Source: Bemisia tabaci
Lineage: Eukaryota; Arthropoda; Insecta; Hemiptera; Aleyrodidae
Length of the DNA: 64,000 nt
Reading direction: 5' to 3'
NCBI RefSeq assembly: GCF_918797505.1
Contig: NC_092795.1
Location: 56,580,916 to 56,644,915, forward strand
Part shown: piece after piece, positions 54,002 through 64,000 of the stretch
Position numbering within the stretch: the stretch's first letter is position 1
Layout of the letters: every line of letters begins with the position of its first letter
Made by a program: the position numbers and the translations under genes
Notes under the pieces: model-generated
Told to the model about the DNA's origin: nothing
What the model saw: only the letters and a program-made list of their open reading frames with translations
The model's database searches: none

Positions 54002-56726
54002 ACGGCGGCCGTGTGCAAGGTGCGTGGATCCGTGTGCAGGAATGATGAGGAATTAGGGGTTAAGCACCGTGACAAACGCGGATCGAGAGCACGCTCCCTC
54101 TTTCTCGCCACTTTCTCCCCCCCGCCTCGATTTCTTCCGTTGGGGTAAATCAGGGGCCTCGTCCGAGGGGGTGAGAAAGGTGGTGTCGAAGCATTGTTGC
54201 ACCGCGAGAGAAAAGAAGGAAGCCACGCGAGTGCGCTGGAGGGGGTACCATTTGCGCGCAGAAAAAATGAGCTCAATCTTAGGGGGCAAGTGAGGGGTCA
54301 CAGCAAAAAACTGAAGGGTGAACATTTTGAGGAGACAGAGACGGGAGTTGTGCTATGCACTGGGTGACCTTTATACACAGGAAAAAAAGCGAGAATAGAA
54401 TGATTTTTGACCGTGTTCCTAGCTGATTTCTCAACTACCGCGAAATATGATGAACGAACCGTGTTTAAAGCACTGTCGATCGTTGAGCTTACTACATACG
54501 TGAGCTGAGGATCTGATGTTAAAAAGCTCGTTCCCGCGATTTGATGGAGGCGAGGCGTGAATGATCGAAAACTTTTCGCATCCATTATCTGTTTGATACA
54601 TAATATGTATTATTTAGTTATTTTCTCACTTACAATGTAAGAAAACTTGTTTAACTTCAAAAATTATGAAAAATTAAAGAATATATCTTCTCAATGGGGA
54701 TTTCTGTTGAGAACAGCTTCTAATATAGAATTTCTATTTTTGCTCTGACCGAAGAAGGAGAAGTGCGAAACCGTTAGGATTTCATTATGTTGGTTGACCT
54801 TTAGATCAAAGGATAATACCACGGAGTAATCTTCGAATCGAACTTGAGAGCCACTCGGCGCACGATTAAAAAGCTTCTGCACTTTTTTCAAGTTCATACG
54901 ACGCCGGACGATTGCGATGTTCATAGCTGTGGCTCTGAAATATTAGATCTCTTGGATAATGATCGCAGCGACGCAATAGCTCATTTCTTCGGGCATCTGA
55001 AAAATGTCACCGTCCCGCATCTCACGGAGGCCTCTCATTTTTCGAGACCACGCTCAAGGCTTACCGGCCGCGAGAATGTAGCCGTGTGACCAAACCGACT
55101 GGAAAATCGTCCTATTTGCTCAAGTCAATTGTATTCTCAGGGTGGCAAGTTTTATTCGATTTGTTATTCCCTTACGTTTCCTTCACTTCGTTTTTGAAAA
55201 TAAAATTTCCTGACTCCTAAATATTTTATGGGAGTGGTTTTCGATACGAATTATTTTCACGGAAATTATTAGCGCGAGGACTCATGGAATTGCAAAAAAT
55301 GCGATGTTATGGCTTGAAGAGGTGTAAAGGCTGCGATCAAATTTCTCTGACTTTACAGGGCTAGGCAAAAATCCCCGAGTTTTCCAAATTTTCCCTGATT
55401 TTTCAAGAATCAGTCACCCTTCCGTTTGATCACAGTGAATCATGCCACTTCCTTCCGATAATACTTATGATGGGATCTGTGGAAATTGAACTTATCCTCT
55501 GCGAGTTAAATGCAAAATTCGCACACCTCAGCCAAAAAAAGAGAAGAAAAATATTTGGGTGCTATTTTCCAAAAATCGCGGAGCCATCGCATCGGTAAAT
55601 CTAAGTATATATTCATGAGCAACAAGGCACAGATAAAGCCAACACTATGCGCCTCTCTAAAAACCAAAGTTGGAAAGGTAAAACCTGCTGTCTAATAATA
55701 CACAGAACTAAAGAGTCGATGAAGCTTCTGATAATTTGCCTCTGTGGAAGAAAACGACAGGAAAGTTAAAGCAGGAGTGTAACGAAACAACGGAAAAATC
55801 GATAATTATAGATTAAGTGCAGCGATCGGTGTGTTGCCTGACATTAGAGAATCTGCCGGCGTTTCCTGAAAAAAATCATGTGAAAGTGAAGAATTTTAAC
55901 CGTTGAACCGGCAACACTTGTCGAACGTGGGATATTCACCACCGTCATTTTAATTAGATCTATTACACCGAGAGGCTTTTCATATGTTCATTAGTGCTCG
56001 ACTATTAAAGCTGCGACCCTAGTATGACGTGGAATGCAATTTCAGCTGGAGCTATTCGGAGCTCTAGAGCGCCAGGTAAGTGACGGTCCGGCTGTAAATA
56101 AACGGAACAGGACTTTCAGACCTGAAAATTCTTCGACGGAAAATTCGGAGGGGAAAGTTTCCGGAATATGTAACCGCTTAGTTGTTCGTTCTAATTTCTT
56201 GACTCGGAGCTCGAACCACAACTTTATGAATTCGGTAGCTCTTACAGAGTGAAGATTGTGAACGAAACTCCAACTTCAAAGGATCTCACATGCGACGGAA
56301 TTTCGGGTTTTGGATTATGTGATCATGAATTCGGATAAATAAAGAAGCTGCGTCCCGCGAATTTGTTCAAAAAATACAAAACTAATTTCCGCCGTTAGAT
56401 GGCCAACTCCCGGAAAACTTTCCTCCGGCTATTAAAATCCAGACAGTTCAAAGTTCATACTGAATTTATTGGGAACTTGTCACCTTTTGAGGTTACCAAT
56501 ACAACACAAATCAATCAATTTTATCTTTAAACCACCTCAAACGTTCTGACTTCATCCAACGCAACGGTTGTTCGGGCATCCTGATTCTGTTCTCCGTAGA
56601 GCAGCAATCAGACATTTTCCAGGTCGGAATTTGAACCCCACCCCCTCCTCTCCCTTCATCACTGCTGCGTAACGCACGCACGAACACACGCTCACACGCA
56701 ACGGTAACATATACCGAGGCCTAATC
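54002..56726. other. Intergenic stretch with weak exon candidates
   Basis: Contains an 81-codon + frame (54844-55089) with a plausible acidic segment and an overlapping minus frame; neither was recognised. AT-rich apart from 54000-54290. Confidence 0.25.
56046..56075 (+). other. Candidate 30-nt microexon
   Basis: gcaatttcag| and |gtaagtgac bound exactly 30 nt, phase-neutral, encoding LELFGALERQ in phase 0. The upstream polypyrimidine tract is weak and the gene is unknown. Confidence 0.15.
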
Positions 56727-56983
56727 TGGCGCTGTAAGGAAAAACGCCGTAAGAACATCCCAAACTGTTGCCAAATTTCCCTTTTAAGAACATTAATTTT
56801 GAGGAGATATGAGGGATATTTTTCTTTGAAATTTTTAGACACGCAGATAGAAGTGTTAAATTAGTTTCTCTCTGAAACATTTTGGGAGAAAATCATCCAT
56901 TAGTTTCCTTGGAAATGTATGGTTTGGCAAAAGAAATTTGGCAACGTCTGAAGGCTCATACGTTGTTTCCCTGAGCATGGGAG
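56727..56983. mobile_element. MITE family B with 5-bp duplication
   Basis: Left tggcgctgtaaggaaaaacg, right cgttgtttccctgagcatgg. Flanked by taatc at 56722-56726 and 56984-56988. Confidence 0.8.
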
Positions 56984-57886
56984 TAATCCTCGCCACTGGT
57001 GGCGGGGGTGGTTCGGGCCCCGGGAGGCCCCGGGCGAGAAAGTTGATGGGGCCATTGTTTTAATTTGGAAGTGGACGACGGGGAGACTCCTCGAGAGCCG
57101 GGCGGAGGGGGGTGCCGTGTGGGACACTGTCCCACGATACACTTTGTAGTTGCCGCATGCCGCTTGCACGGCACGCCGACGTTCGTGTCGAGTCTAACCC
57201 GGGGATTTCAGCAGTAAAGACTCCTGCAATTCGGCCACACTGCTTCTTCCATTTAATTTCATGTAAAACAATCGATTCTAGATGAGACAGCCTGCCTTGT
57301 CCATTATCGATATGTATAATGGATTTAAAATGGCGGGATTCACGGTTTGCTGCCTTTGCGGCTACCCTCACGGGCTTGGATTACTTGTTGTCCCGACTGA
57401 TTTGTCAACGGAATGAACCTGTTCATAAATCCCGAATTTCCATGGTTTCGTAGACAAATCCCTGACTACTGACGTGAAGAATTTCCTAGCTTTTCCCAGA
57501 TTTTCTTCCACTCAATATAGTTACTTCGGTTGAAATTACGGCGAATTTTCACGATTTCCCCGATAATATTTACGCCACACATACAGAGGAAATATTCTAC
57601 CACCCCAGATACTAATCGATAGAAGGCCAATCGTTCTTTTATCGGGCGTCTATCAAAAAATAGTCGTCAAGAATTCAGCAATTCCTAATATTTTAAAACA
57701 AGAGCTTCTACATTAGACGCAAGGGTAGGTGCGAATTTTAAAATCCATTTTAAACTTCCACCAAAAATTATCAGATATGTAACTTCTCCACAATCACATA
57801 TTGCGATTTTAAAATCCATTAAAACCTGCACAAAGTAATTAATACAGATATTGACTACCATCACAATCGCAATAGGATCCGTGTGA

Positions 57887-58183
57887 ATGGTTTTCATAAA
57901 CAGATTTACGGACGAGGTTAAAAAAATTACCGTCCCCCCCCACGTGTCAGTAAATCTACGAGAAACGAGACTAAATGAGCCATCTCCCCGTCCGTTTCAT
58001 TCCTCGAGCGGATCGCACATGTCTCTCGACCGCGGGTGGCCCCACGTAAAAAAGACACTGGACTATTATTGGGAATCGTTATCGAATCTCGATCGAAAAA
58101 GCCCTATCTCAGTAAAGCTATTTAAGCGATCTGAAGAAATTCCGATGAGCGATTCGAACAATCCGGTCACTTCCGACTGCTAA
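57887..58183 (+). other. Open frame of 98 codons, status unclear
   Basis: Starts with ATG, ends with TAA, lies outside recognised repeats and contains the segment WPHVKKTLDYYWESLSNLDR. No domain recognised, no splice evidence, and no nearby promoter or polyadenylation signal placed. Confidence 0.18.
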
Positions 58184-58474
58184 ATCTAAAGCTCGGCCTC
58201 TAAAACAGGGCATAATCCGGAACTCGCAAACCACGCGACGTGCGCAAAAACATCCCCCCCCCCCCCCCCCCCCCCACCATGCCCGCGAACACACGCACCA
58301 CCCCTAACTTGCTACACAGGAGCACCCGTCACCACATACCGAGCGTGGATTGATTACCACTGGCGGCCGGAGTATTGTTGGTTTTTCTGCCGTCGCCTAA
58401 CACTTAGACATCGGTCACGGTAGCAAAATAAGACAATTAATCCCCGAAACGTCCTGTGTTCTACACTTGTATTA
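58184..58474. other. Stretch with poly-C run
   Basis: Run of about 22 C at 58254-58275; no exon recognised. Confidence 0.4.
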
Positions 58475-58751
58475 CTGACGTGCTAAGGAAAATACTGCCC
58501 GTCGTGAACATTCGAGTAGAGTCTGCTCAAAAGTTTTCCTTGCGATAAAATGTTTATTACCGAGGGAAGGGTCACTGTAATATTTTTTCTGTATATTTCA
58601 GAAATCTTTATGTGAAATTGCGAACTAAAATTATTCTGAAAATTGGCGAGGAAAAATATTCTAAGTTTACCAGGAAATTCAGCTGTTTTATCGAAGGAAA
58701 TTTGGCTAACGCTGAACCGGTTTATACGGCGTTATTTTCATCGCACGGCAG
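58475..58751. mobile_element. MITE family B with scattered small insertions
   Basis: Left ctgacgtgctaaggaaaata, right gttattttcatcgcacggcag; about 25 bp longer than other copies because of single-base and short insertions through its length. Confidence 0.65.
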
Positions 58752-60046
58752 ACATACTTTCACACACGTTGCACAATTCGACAACGTTAGCGCTATACTA
58801 TTTGAGTTCCGACTTTCGGGTGCCGTTCGATGGCGATAAATCATTCGTCCGCACGTAACTCAGCCGATAAATTCGGAAATTCGGCAACAGAGCGGGGAGT
58901 TCGTAAGCGGGATTCATTAGTGTTCGCAAGTGCCAAACGAGTTTTGCCGGAGGCTTAGCCGCCGTATTGCCACGGCGCAGCTTCGTTTTTTTTTATCGGC
59001 TTCCGATTCATCATTGGCGGAAAACGCGAAGGCTTCCGGGAGGCCCGGGTCACGCATGAAGAAGTTGTTGGAACTTCGGTCGGGCAAGAACGGGGCAAGG
59101 TCACCGGGAAGAAAGGACATTCGCGGGGTAGTAGGGTGAGATTACGACCGGTCTTATTCGGTTAACCTCTCTCTCAGCGCTTCCTCTTACAGGGTTGCAA
59201 AATAGCGTGTAAAATTCATACTTACGTGGATCTTTCCGACGTGATGTCATCTCCGACTCATCATGGCAAACTTTTTCACGTTTCCCCATTTTTCTGGGTT
59301 TTCATAAAGGGGCGAAAAAATAAATGGATATACCAGGAACCCCTTTTTGAAAATTGGGTCAGTTCGTCGAGTTTTCCAGTCGAACGAAGTGAGCTGTCAC
59401 GCCTAGCCAGGGAGTGCCCCTGGACCCCCGCTCCCAGGTTCCTTGCGCGCGACGAAACCCGCCCCTCTGGCACTTAACTTCTCAAAATAAATAACTAATG
59501 ATAATAATCATAATAATATAAATGAGAAGGATCATCTTTGCCATCTTTTGCCACGGCCGCCAACTTGGATTTTAGAATTTGAAAATCTGACTCAAAAAAA
59601 TTCGACGTTTCTCGTCCGGTAAAGTACGCTCGCACTCTAATTTTCACAAAAAATCGTTCGGAAAAATACCCCCTATTCTCCTGAAATTTTTTACTTTAAT
59701 TGCCTGTGACGTGCACGACGAAACCAATTGATCCTATTCAGCACGGTAGTGACGGTAAACACACACTTCGCCTCATCCTAATTGTTACTGACTGAGGGTG
59801 AAACACAACCCATGTTTGGGCTTCATCAGCGGCATTTTTTTCTAAATTTGATTTTTTAGGCATGTTCCGGTGGTTCTTACTTCTTAGCTTCGTTCTTGCC
59901 AATTTTGAAGGAAATCGCTTCGACAGTTTTTGTGAAGTGTTAATGAAATCTCGGTACGGTAGCTTTAAATATTTTCAACCTCACAACAGTTCCACTTCCG
60001 GACTGAATTTTCATTGGGCATACTGTTGAATCATCTTGGATCGATT
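58752..60046. other. Intergenic stretch with one minus-strand candidate exon
   Basis: Apart from 59226-59289 nothing was recognised; AT-rich with a GC-rich part at 59030-59130. Confidence 0.3.
59226..59289 (-). other. Candidate first coding exon of an unidentified gene
   Basis: The ATG at 59289 has A at -3 and G at +4. It opens 21 codons (MGKREKVCHDESEMTSRRKD, then Pro and one base) to a consensus donor |gtaagtatg. Gene not recognised and no following exon found on the minus strand. Confidence 0.22.
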
Positions 60047-60760
60047 AAAACCAAGTGATATCGACGATCTATTTCACTCCGGAGTCTGTGTGGCGTTGCC
60101 TACGTGAAACTTGAAGGCGCTTGATCTGTAGCCGCTGTCGGAAAATCTCCTTGCGGACGGGACTAGAGTGTCGGTAGTTTTTCTTTTCAGTTTGAAAGTC
60201 TGATTTTTATTCCTTAAATCTTTTCTTTTATCGCGACTTAATAACTCTTCGACATGCTACAGCACTAAAATTAGTGTGCGGGACTCTCATGCCTGTTCAA
60301 GTTATAGAATGGGTAAGTTAGAGTCGCTCTAGATTAATTAAACTCGAATGATGCAACTATTTCAACTCCGGAAGTTGTGTGGCGTTGCCCTACCGAATAC
60401 CTTGAAAGGCAATTGATCCTGTAGCCGCTGTCGGAATTCTCTTGCGGGTCGGGACATGTCGGGATGGGAGTGCCGGTAGTTTTTTTTTTTTTTTTTTTTC
60501 TTTTCCCCTCTCTCTTCAATTTGGACAGCTGATTTTTATTATTTCGCTTATTTCTTTTCTTTCATGGCACTTTAAACTCACATACGAACTTGCAACGCAC
60601 AAATTTAAAGTAGTGCCTGACCTCAATGGCAGGTTAGAGTCACTCAACATTATAAATACTACTCGAATGATGCGACTATTTCAACTCCGAAGTATTGTGG
60701 CGTTGCCTATACGCAACTGGGGGCACTTGATTCTTAAAGACCGCCTGCTCGCGCTTAACC
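60047..60760. repeat. Tandem repeat related to family N, period about 290-320 bp
   Basis: Three units share atttcaactccgg-type cores at about 60071, 60359 and 60678 followed by tgtgtggcgttgccta and, in two, tgtagccgctgtcgga and a T-rich tract. Units differ by many short indels. A T run of 19 lies at 60481-60499. Confidence 0.65.
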
Positions 60761-61323
60761 ATACCTAGTGGGAAGAGGCCTGTGGTGCCCATATACGCGT
60801 CGGCTTTTTCATGTTTAGTTTGTGAGCGTGAGTTTTTGTACTTCTTCTCCGATTTCCTTTCTTTTGTCGCATTTTATTTATTTTGAGCCACAAAATACGA
60901 ATTGTAACGCGGCGGTGCCTTGGACATACATCAAACATAGGTTGTCAGTTTAAGTTTCTCGTCATGATGAAAAAAGTTTTTTGTAAAAATATCGTAATCG
61001 ACAGTAAAAGCCAGATTGCTCAGACGATTGCCGGCCTTTTTCTGCGCAAATTAAAACGAAACCTAACGAACCACAATACTAGGTTCAACGCCCACGAAAT
61101 AGTCAAGAATTCAGGCTCGGCACCACCGAATTTCGAAAATCCACACCAAAACTCGAATCCCGAAAAAATTATCATTAAAACCAAAAATTTCCCTAATTTT
61201 CAGCGGCGACACAAGCCTAGGTTCGGTGTCGGGTCCTCCTTTCGTAGCGCATTCCTCGGCTGAAAACCCAGGCACGAAGGCTTCATTCCCCGCGCGGCGA
61301 AAAGCCGACACGCAACCATCAAC

Positions 61324-61552
61324 GCAAAAAACACTCAAAACCACCTCCTGGCGACCCCTGGCGTCGATAGAGACACTTGGATGCGTGGGCCAATTGGGTA
61401 GCGAACACGCGAGGTTTCATCGTGGACGGATTCATAATGCAAAAAACACCCAAGTCCATCTCTTGGCGACCCCTGGCGTAGACGGTCGCACTCACATGCA
61501 CGGGGCAATCGGGAAACGGACACGCAAGGTTTGAGCGTCGACGGATTCTCAC
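61324..61552. repeat. Two direct units of about 115 bp
   Basis: gcaaaaaacac starts units at 61324 and 61439; both contain ttggcgacccctggcgt-type sequence, caatcgggaa/caattgggta and acgcgaggtttcatcgt-like ends. Confidence 0.75.
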
Positions 61553-61556
61553 GCTC

Positions 61557-61828
61557 GGACAATGCTAAAGAAGAGCGCCCGTACCAACACTCGAATGTTG
61601 CCAAATTTCTCCTCGTAAAATATTCATTTTTACGCGGAAATATTAATAGTTCACTTGACCCTCACCAAATTTTCAGACCAACTCCGTAGATCTGATTGCG
61701 AGGCTAAAATCTCTTCCGAGAAAATCGTCAGATTAACTTCGGCATAGTTTCCGGGAAATTCGTAGTTTATACGAGAGACGATTTGGCGCAACGCTCCGAA
61801 TATTGATACTGGCGTTTTTTTCCAGGTA
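61557..61828. mobile_element. MITE family B, indel-rich copy
   Basis: Left aatgctaaagaagagcgccc, right ctggcgtttttttccagg; inner cgaatgttgccaaatttctc. Many scattered single-base insertions. Confidence 0.6.
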
Positions 61829-62212
61829 TGTGTGCGAGTGCGAGCGGGGAGGAGCCGTGGTGTCGGCCCGTCGTCGGGCGGTGGGGAACACATGGTCAAA
61901 TGCTTCTTAATGGGTCTGAAGTTCATTACGGGGCAGGGGAGGGGGCCGGGTCGGGCTGAGAAATGGGAGTCGAACTAACAGGTGGAGCCATCGATTGTTT
62001 CGCCTCCGAAGAAAGTTGAGGCGTGGGCGATCGGAGACGGACGACTTCCGCGTTGCGTCGGCGGCGACGGGATCGTCGAGTGGCGGAGCTTCCGAAGTCT
62101 GACGTCGCGTCGCCCGTCGCCTCCGGGTGCTCGTCGAGTATCTAGTCCGTACGTCGTGGATGCGGCTCATACCCCAAAGGAATACAAAAGAACCTCCAAA
62201 ATTTCAGGGATC
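61829..62212. other. CpG-rich stretch
   Basis: GC-rich at 61850-62160 with frames on both strands. A donor-like ggtatgtg at about 61825 is inside the family B terminus. No exon recognised. Confidence 0.3.
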
Positions 62213-62643
62213 TTATAGAGTAGATATATTAACGAGAGTAGGCCACTGGGGCCCCATGGTGAGGCTTAGGACCCAAATTGGCAGGTGCTTCTTGTTTTGG
62301 TTTTTGGGGATGGCGGAGGATGTGTCTTGCCAACTTTTACGTTACACCATCCGTACCTGCTGCCAAACCCTTACTTACATTTCAGATAATTTTTATCGAA
62401 TATTGCCACACGATTTTGTTTTAAATATGTAAGACAGTCGCACAGAAGTGCATTTGAGTGAATTTCTCGTTACGATAAGCAAGACGAACACTATTTTTGA
62501 GTCTGTTTGCATTGCATTAATTTATGTGGCGTCGCCATTTTTGGGTCCTAAAGGGTCTCATTCAGGGACTAAGATGGCGGAGCACGCATTCTGCCACGGT
62601 GGTTACCCAGTGCCATACTCTCTCCAATATAGGTACTCTTAGA
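62213..62643. mobile_element. Element CC, diverged copy
   Basis: Right end tctccaatataggtactctt matches the CC terminus; the left end tatagagtagatatattaac is decayed. gccatcttagtccctga (complement) and gccatttttgggtcctaaag resemble the other copy's interior. Confidence 0.55.
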
Positions 62644-62762
62644 TCTCTCCTAAGTGATCTAGGGACGATATCCCTCGCTAATGTACGCTGCTACACGCCC
62701 ACGGTTTGTACTGTTGAGAGGCAGTCATTATTGTAATATGCAAGTTGGACCGAGTTCATCGG

Positions 62763-62853
62763 AGATATCAAAAACATAGGAGAAAACACGGGAAACAAGG
62801 CTAAAAAGGCCTAAAAGGCTTTTTCTTCCCATGTTTTTGATATTATCCATTGA
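62763..62853. repeat. Short palindrome
   Basis: gatatcaaaaacataggaga and ttcccatgtttttgatatt pair around an aaggctaaaaaggc core. ggctaaa recalls element G but the match is short. Confidence 0.5.
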
Positions 62854-64000
62854 TAAGGGCCCTCAGTTGTGGCTTTTAACACTATCTTAATTCGAGAGGA
62901 CCAACTCTCTCATATTTTCGAAAAATTGAGTTAATGAATGTTTTCTTTTGAGCTCACCACTGCCGTATAATTTCCTCCCGACCAAAAAACTCGATAAGTT
63001 CCGATACTACAGGCAGTTAGTTTGTGGACAGAAGCAGGAGTTACACTTTGTTGTTACGATCCCGGTTAGGAGCCTTATGCAGGAATATAACTTAACAAAC
63101 TTTTTCCTCAGTTTATAAATTTTTGATGTAGGTTGGTTCCTGCCTGAGATGCACATCGGTCCCGTAAAATGGTAGGAAGCTGCAATCCCATAGGACGTGT
63201 GTAGCCAGTATTTAATACCCTAGCTGATGAATAAGATATCGACCTGATGTTCATGAAGATTCATTTCATATCCCGCATTCTCACACGCTCTTGGACAATG
63301 AAATGGGATAGTCCCACCGATTGCATCGGGTGTGGTGGTGCCCTGAAAAGTGGGCCACCAACACGCGATGGAGGAATTTGCATGACAATTTTTCATTGCT
63401 TCATCAGACAGTGTGCTTTAGAGATGCATGATTTCACACAGATAATTTTTATAATTTTTATTTCTGATACGGGAAAATAGGATTATAAAAACAGATTTAA
63501 AAGTGAGAAAATGCCAACCTTGCTCGTCGATGATGTCATCCACTGGCTGTGCGGTATATATCCCCTTTTAATCATGTCGTTATGTTTAGCTGATATAGAT
63601 ACATTCTGCGTCATATCTTCTCAAACAATTGTTCAAGGCAGCAGGTATCCAAAGGTCATCCCTCGAGTCCGGTTCCCTCAGTAGTTTCCACTTAAACATC
63701 GAAACTTCCATCAAAATTTTTCGGACACCCTGCAATATTGCTCTATTTACACGCGCATCGATGAGCTCCGGGCTTATCGGCCATCATTTCACTTCTATTC
63801 GCAAAATGGCGGCCTAAGTGTTTAAAAAGTCACTCGTTATAATTCATGGCCCAGGAAGTGATCTTTCCCGTTTCGCGAGCTGGAGCATGATACGTGAACG
63901 GAAGAAAAATCGCACGTTGGTGCAGCGGCGGTCGTGCGATTTCCATCGTGTCGTCCGGTCGCCTCGGGTTGGAAAACGAGACACCTCTCTTATTTCCCCG
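62854..64000. other. Intergenic stretch without recognised features
   Basis: Mixed composition. A 77-codon + frame (63247-63480) has scattered Cys and His residues but no recognised domain. Confidence 0.35.

Noticed and set aside
63247..63480. Cys/His-containing + frame as a possible end of a LINE protein
   Set aside because: Spacing does not match a zinc-knuckle or the end of a non-LTR element I know, and no other LINE sequence is near.
1..64000. CRISPR array, bacterial operon, rRNA gene, or endogenous virus
   Set aside because: Repeats are transposon ends or tandem units without regular spacers; no rRNA core motifs or viral protein signatures were seen in the translated frames.

Overview
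The window is arthropod nuclear DNA: AT-leaning intergenic and intronic sequence with GT-AG introns, an interstitial (CCTAA)n block (complement of the arthropod telomere unit TTAGG), long homopolymers, and a very dense load of short non-autonomous DNA transposons (MITEs). No bacterial gene organisation, LTR, reverse transcriptase or transposase was recognised. The repeat style suggests a hemipteran, possibly a whitefly, but that is recollection and was not tested.

One gene is firmly identified. On the minus strand, three phase-compatible exons (38542-38610, 22991-23118, 20552-20635) encode the first 93 residues of a PDZ-GEF: Drosophila Gef26/dizzy, vertebrate RAPGEF2/RAPGEF6, a Rap1 guanine-nucleotide exchange factor. 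They hold the conserved N-terminus and the start of the first cyclic-nucleotide-binding-like domain. Exon 1 probably extends upstream as 5' UTR to about 38995. Introns 1 and 2 are 15.4 kb and 2.36 kb; intron 3 begins at 20551 and runs out of the window, so everything from 1 to 20551 is intronic. Sequence above about 39 kb is upstream of the gene's coding start, with only weak exon candidates (46363-46438, 53423-53501, 56046-56075 on +; 59226-59289 on -) and a few unrecognised open frames.

The rest is mostly repeats, here given provisional letters. A: 80-125 bp, TGGACGTA ends. B: about 250 bp, CTGCCGTGCTAAGG ends. C and Q: palindromes ending CACTG/CACGG with 2-bp target duplications. D: about 120 bp, 4-bp duplications. 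E: about 235 bp, GCACAGTGGATCGAG ends. F: about 250-270 bp, CTG duplications. H, J, K, L: CAGGGT ends with reiterated internal motifs, some 6-bp duplications. V, W, X (X has hAT-like CAGTGGCG ends and 8-bp duplications). G, I, R, S, T, U, Y, Z, AA, BB, CC and others occur once to three times. Several are nested, giving a relative chronology. Tandem repeats of 11, 73, 114-117, 115, about 140 and about 300 bp are also present, with one tRNA-like SINE head.

The most interesting items are: a clan of hairpin MITEs sharing CAC termini and 2-bp duplications, one of which has its own empty site preserved 140 bp away in a tandem duplicate; the CAGGGT clan with reiterated subterminal motifs; a 222-bp-arm inverted repeat (about 97% identical arms) inside Gef26 intron 3; and a telomere-like block bracketed by inverted copies of a short GTTGACACC-type motif.
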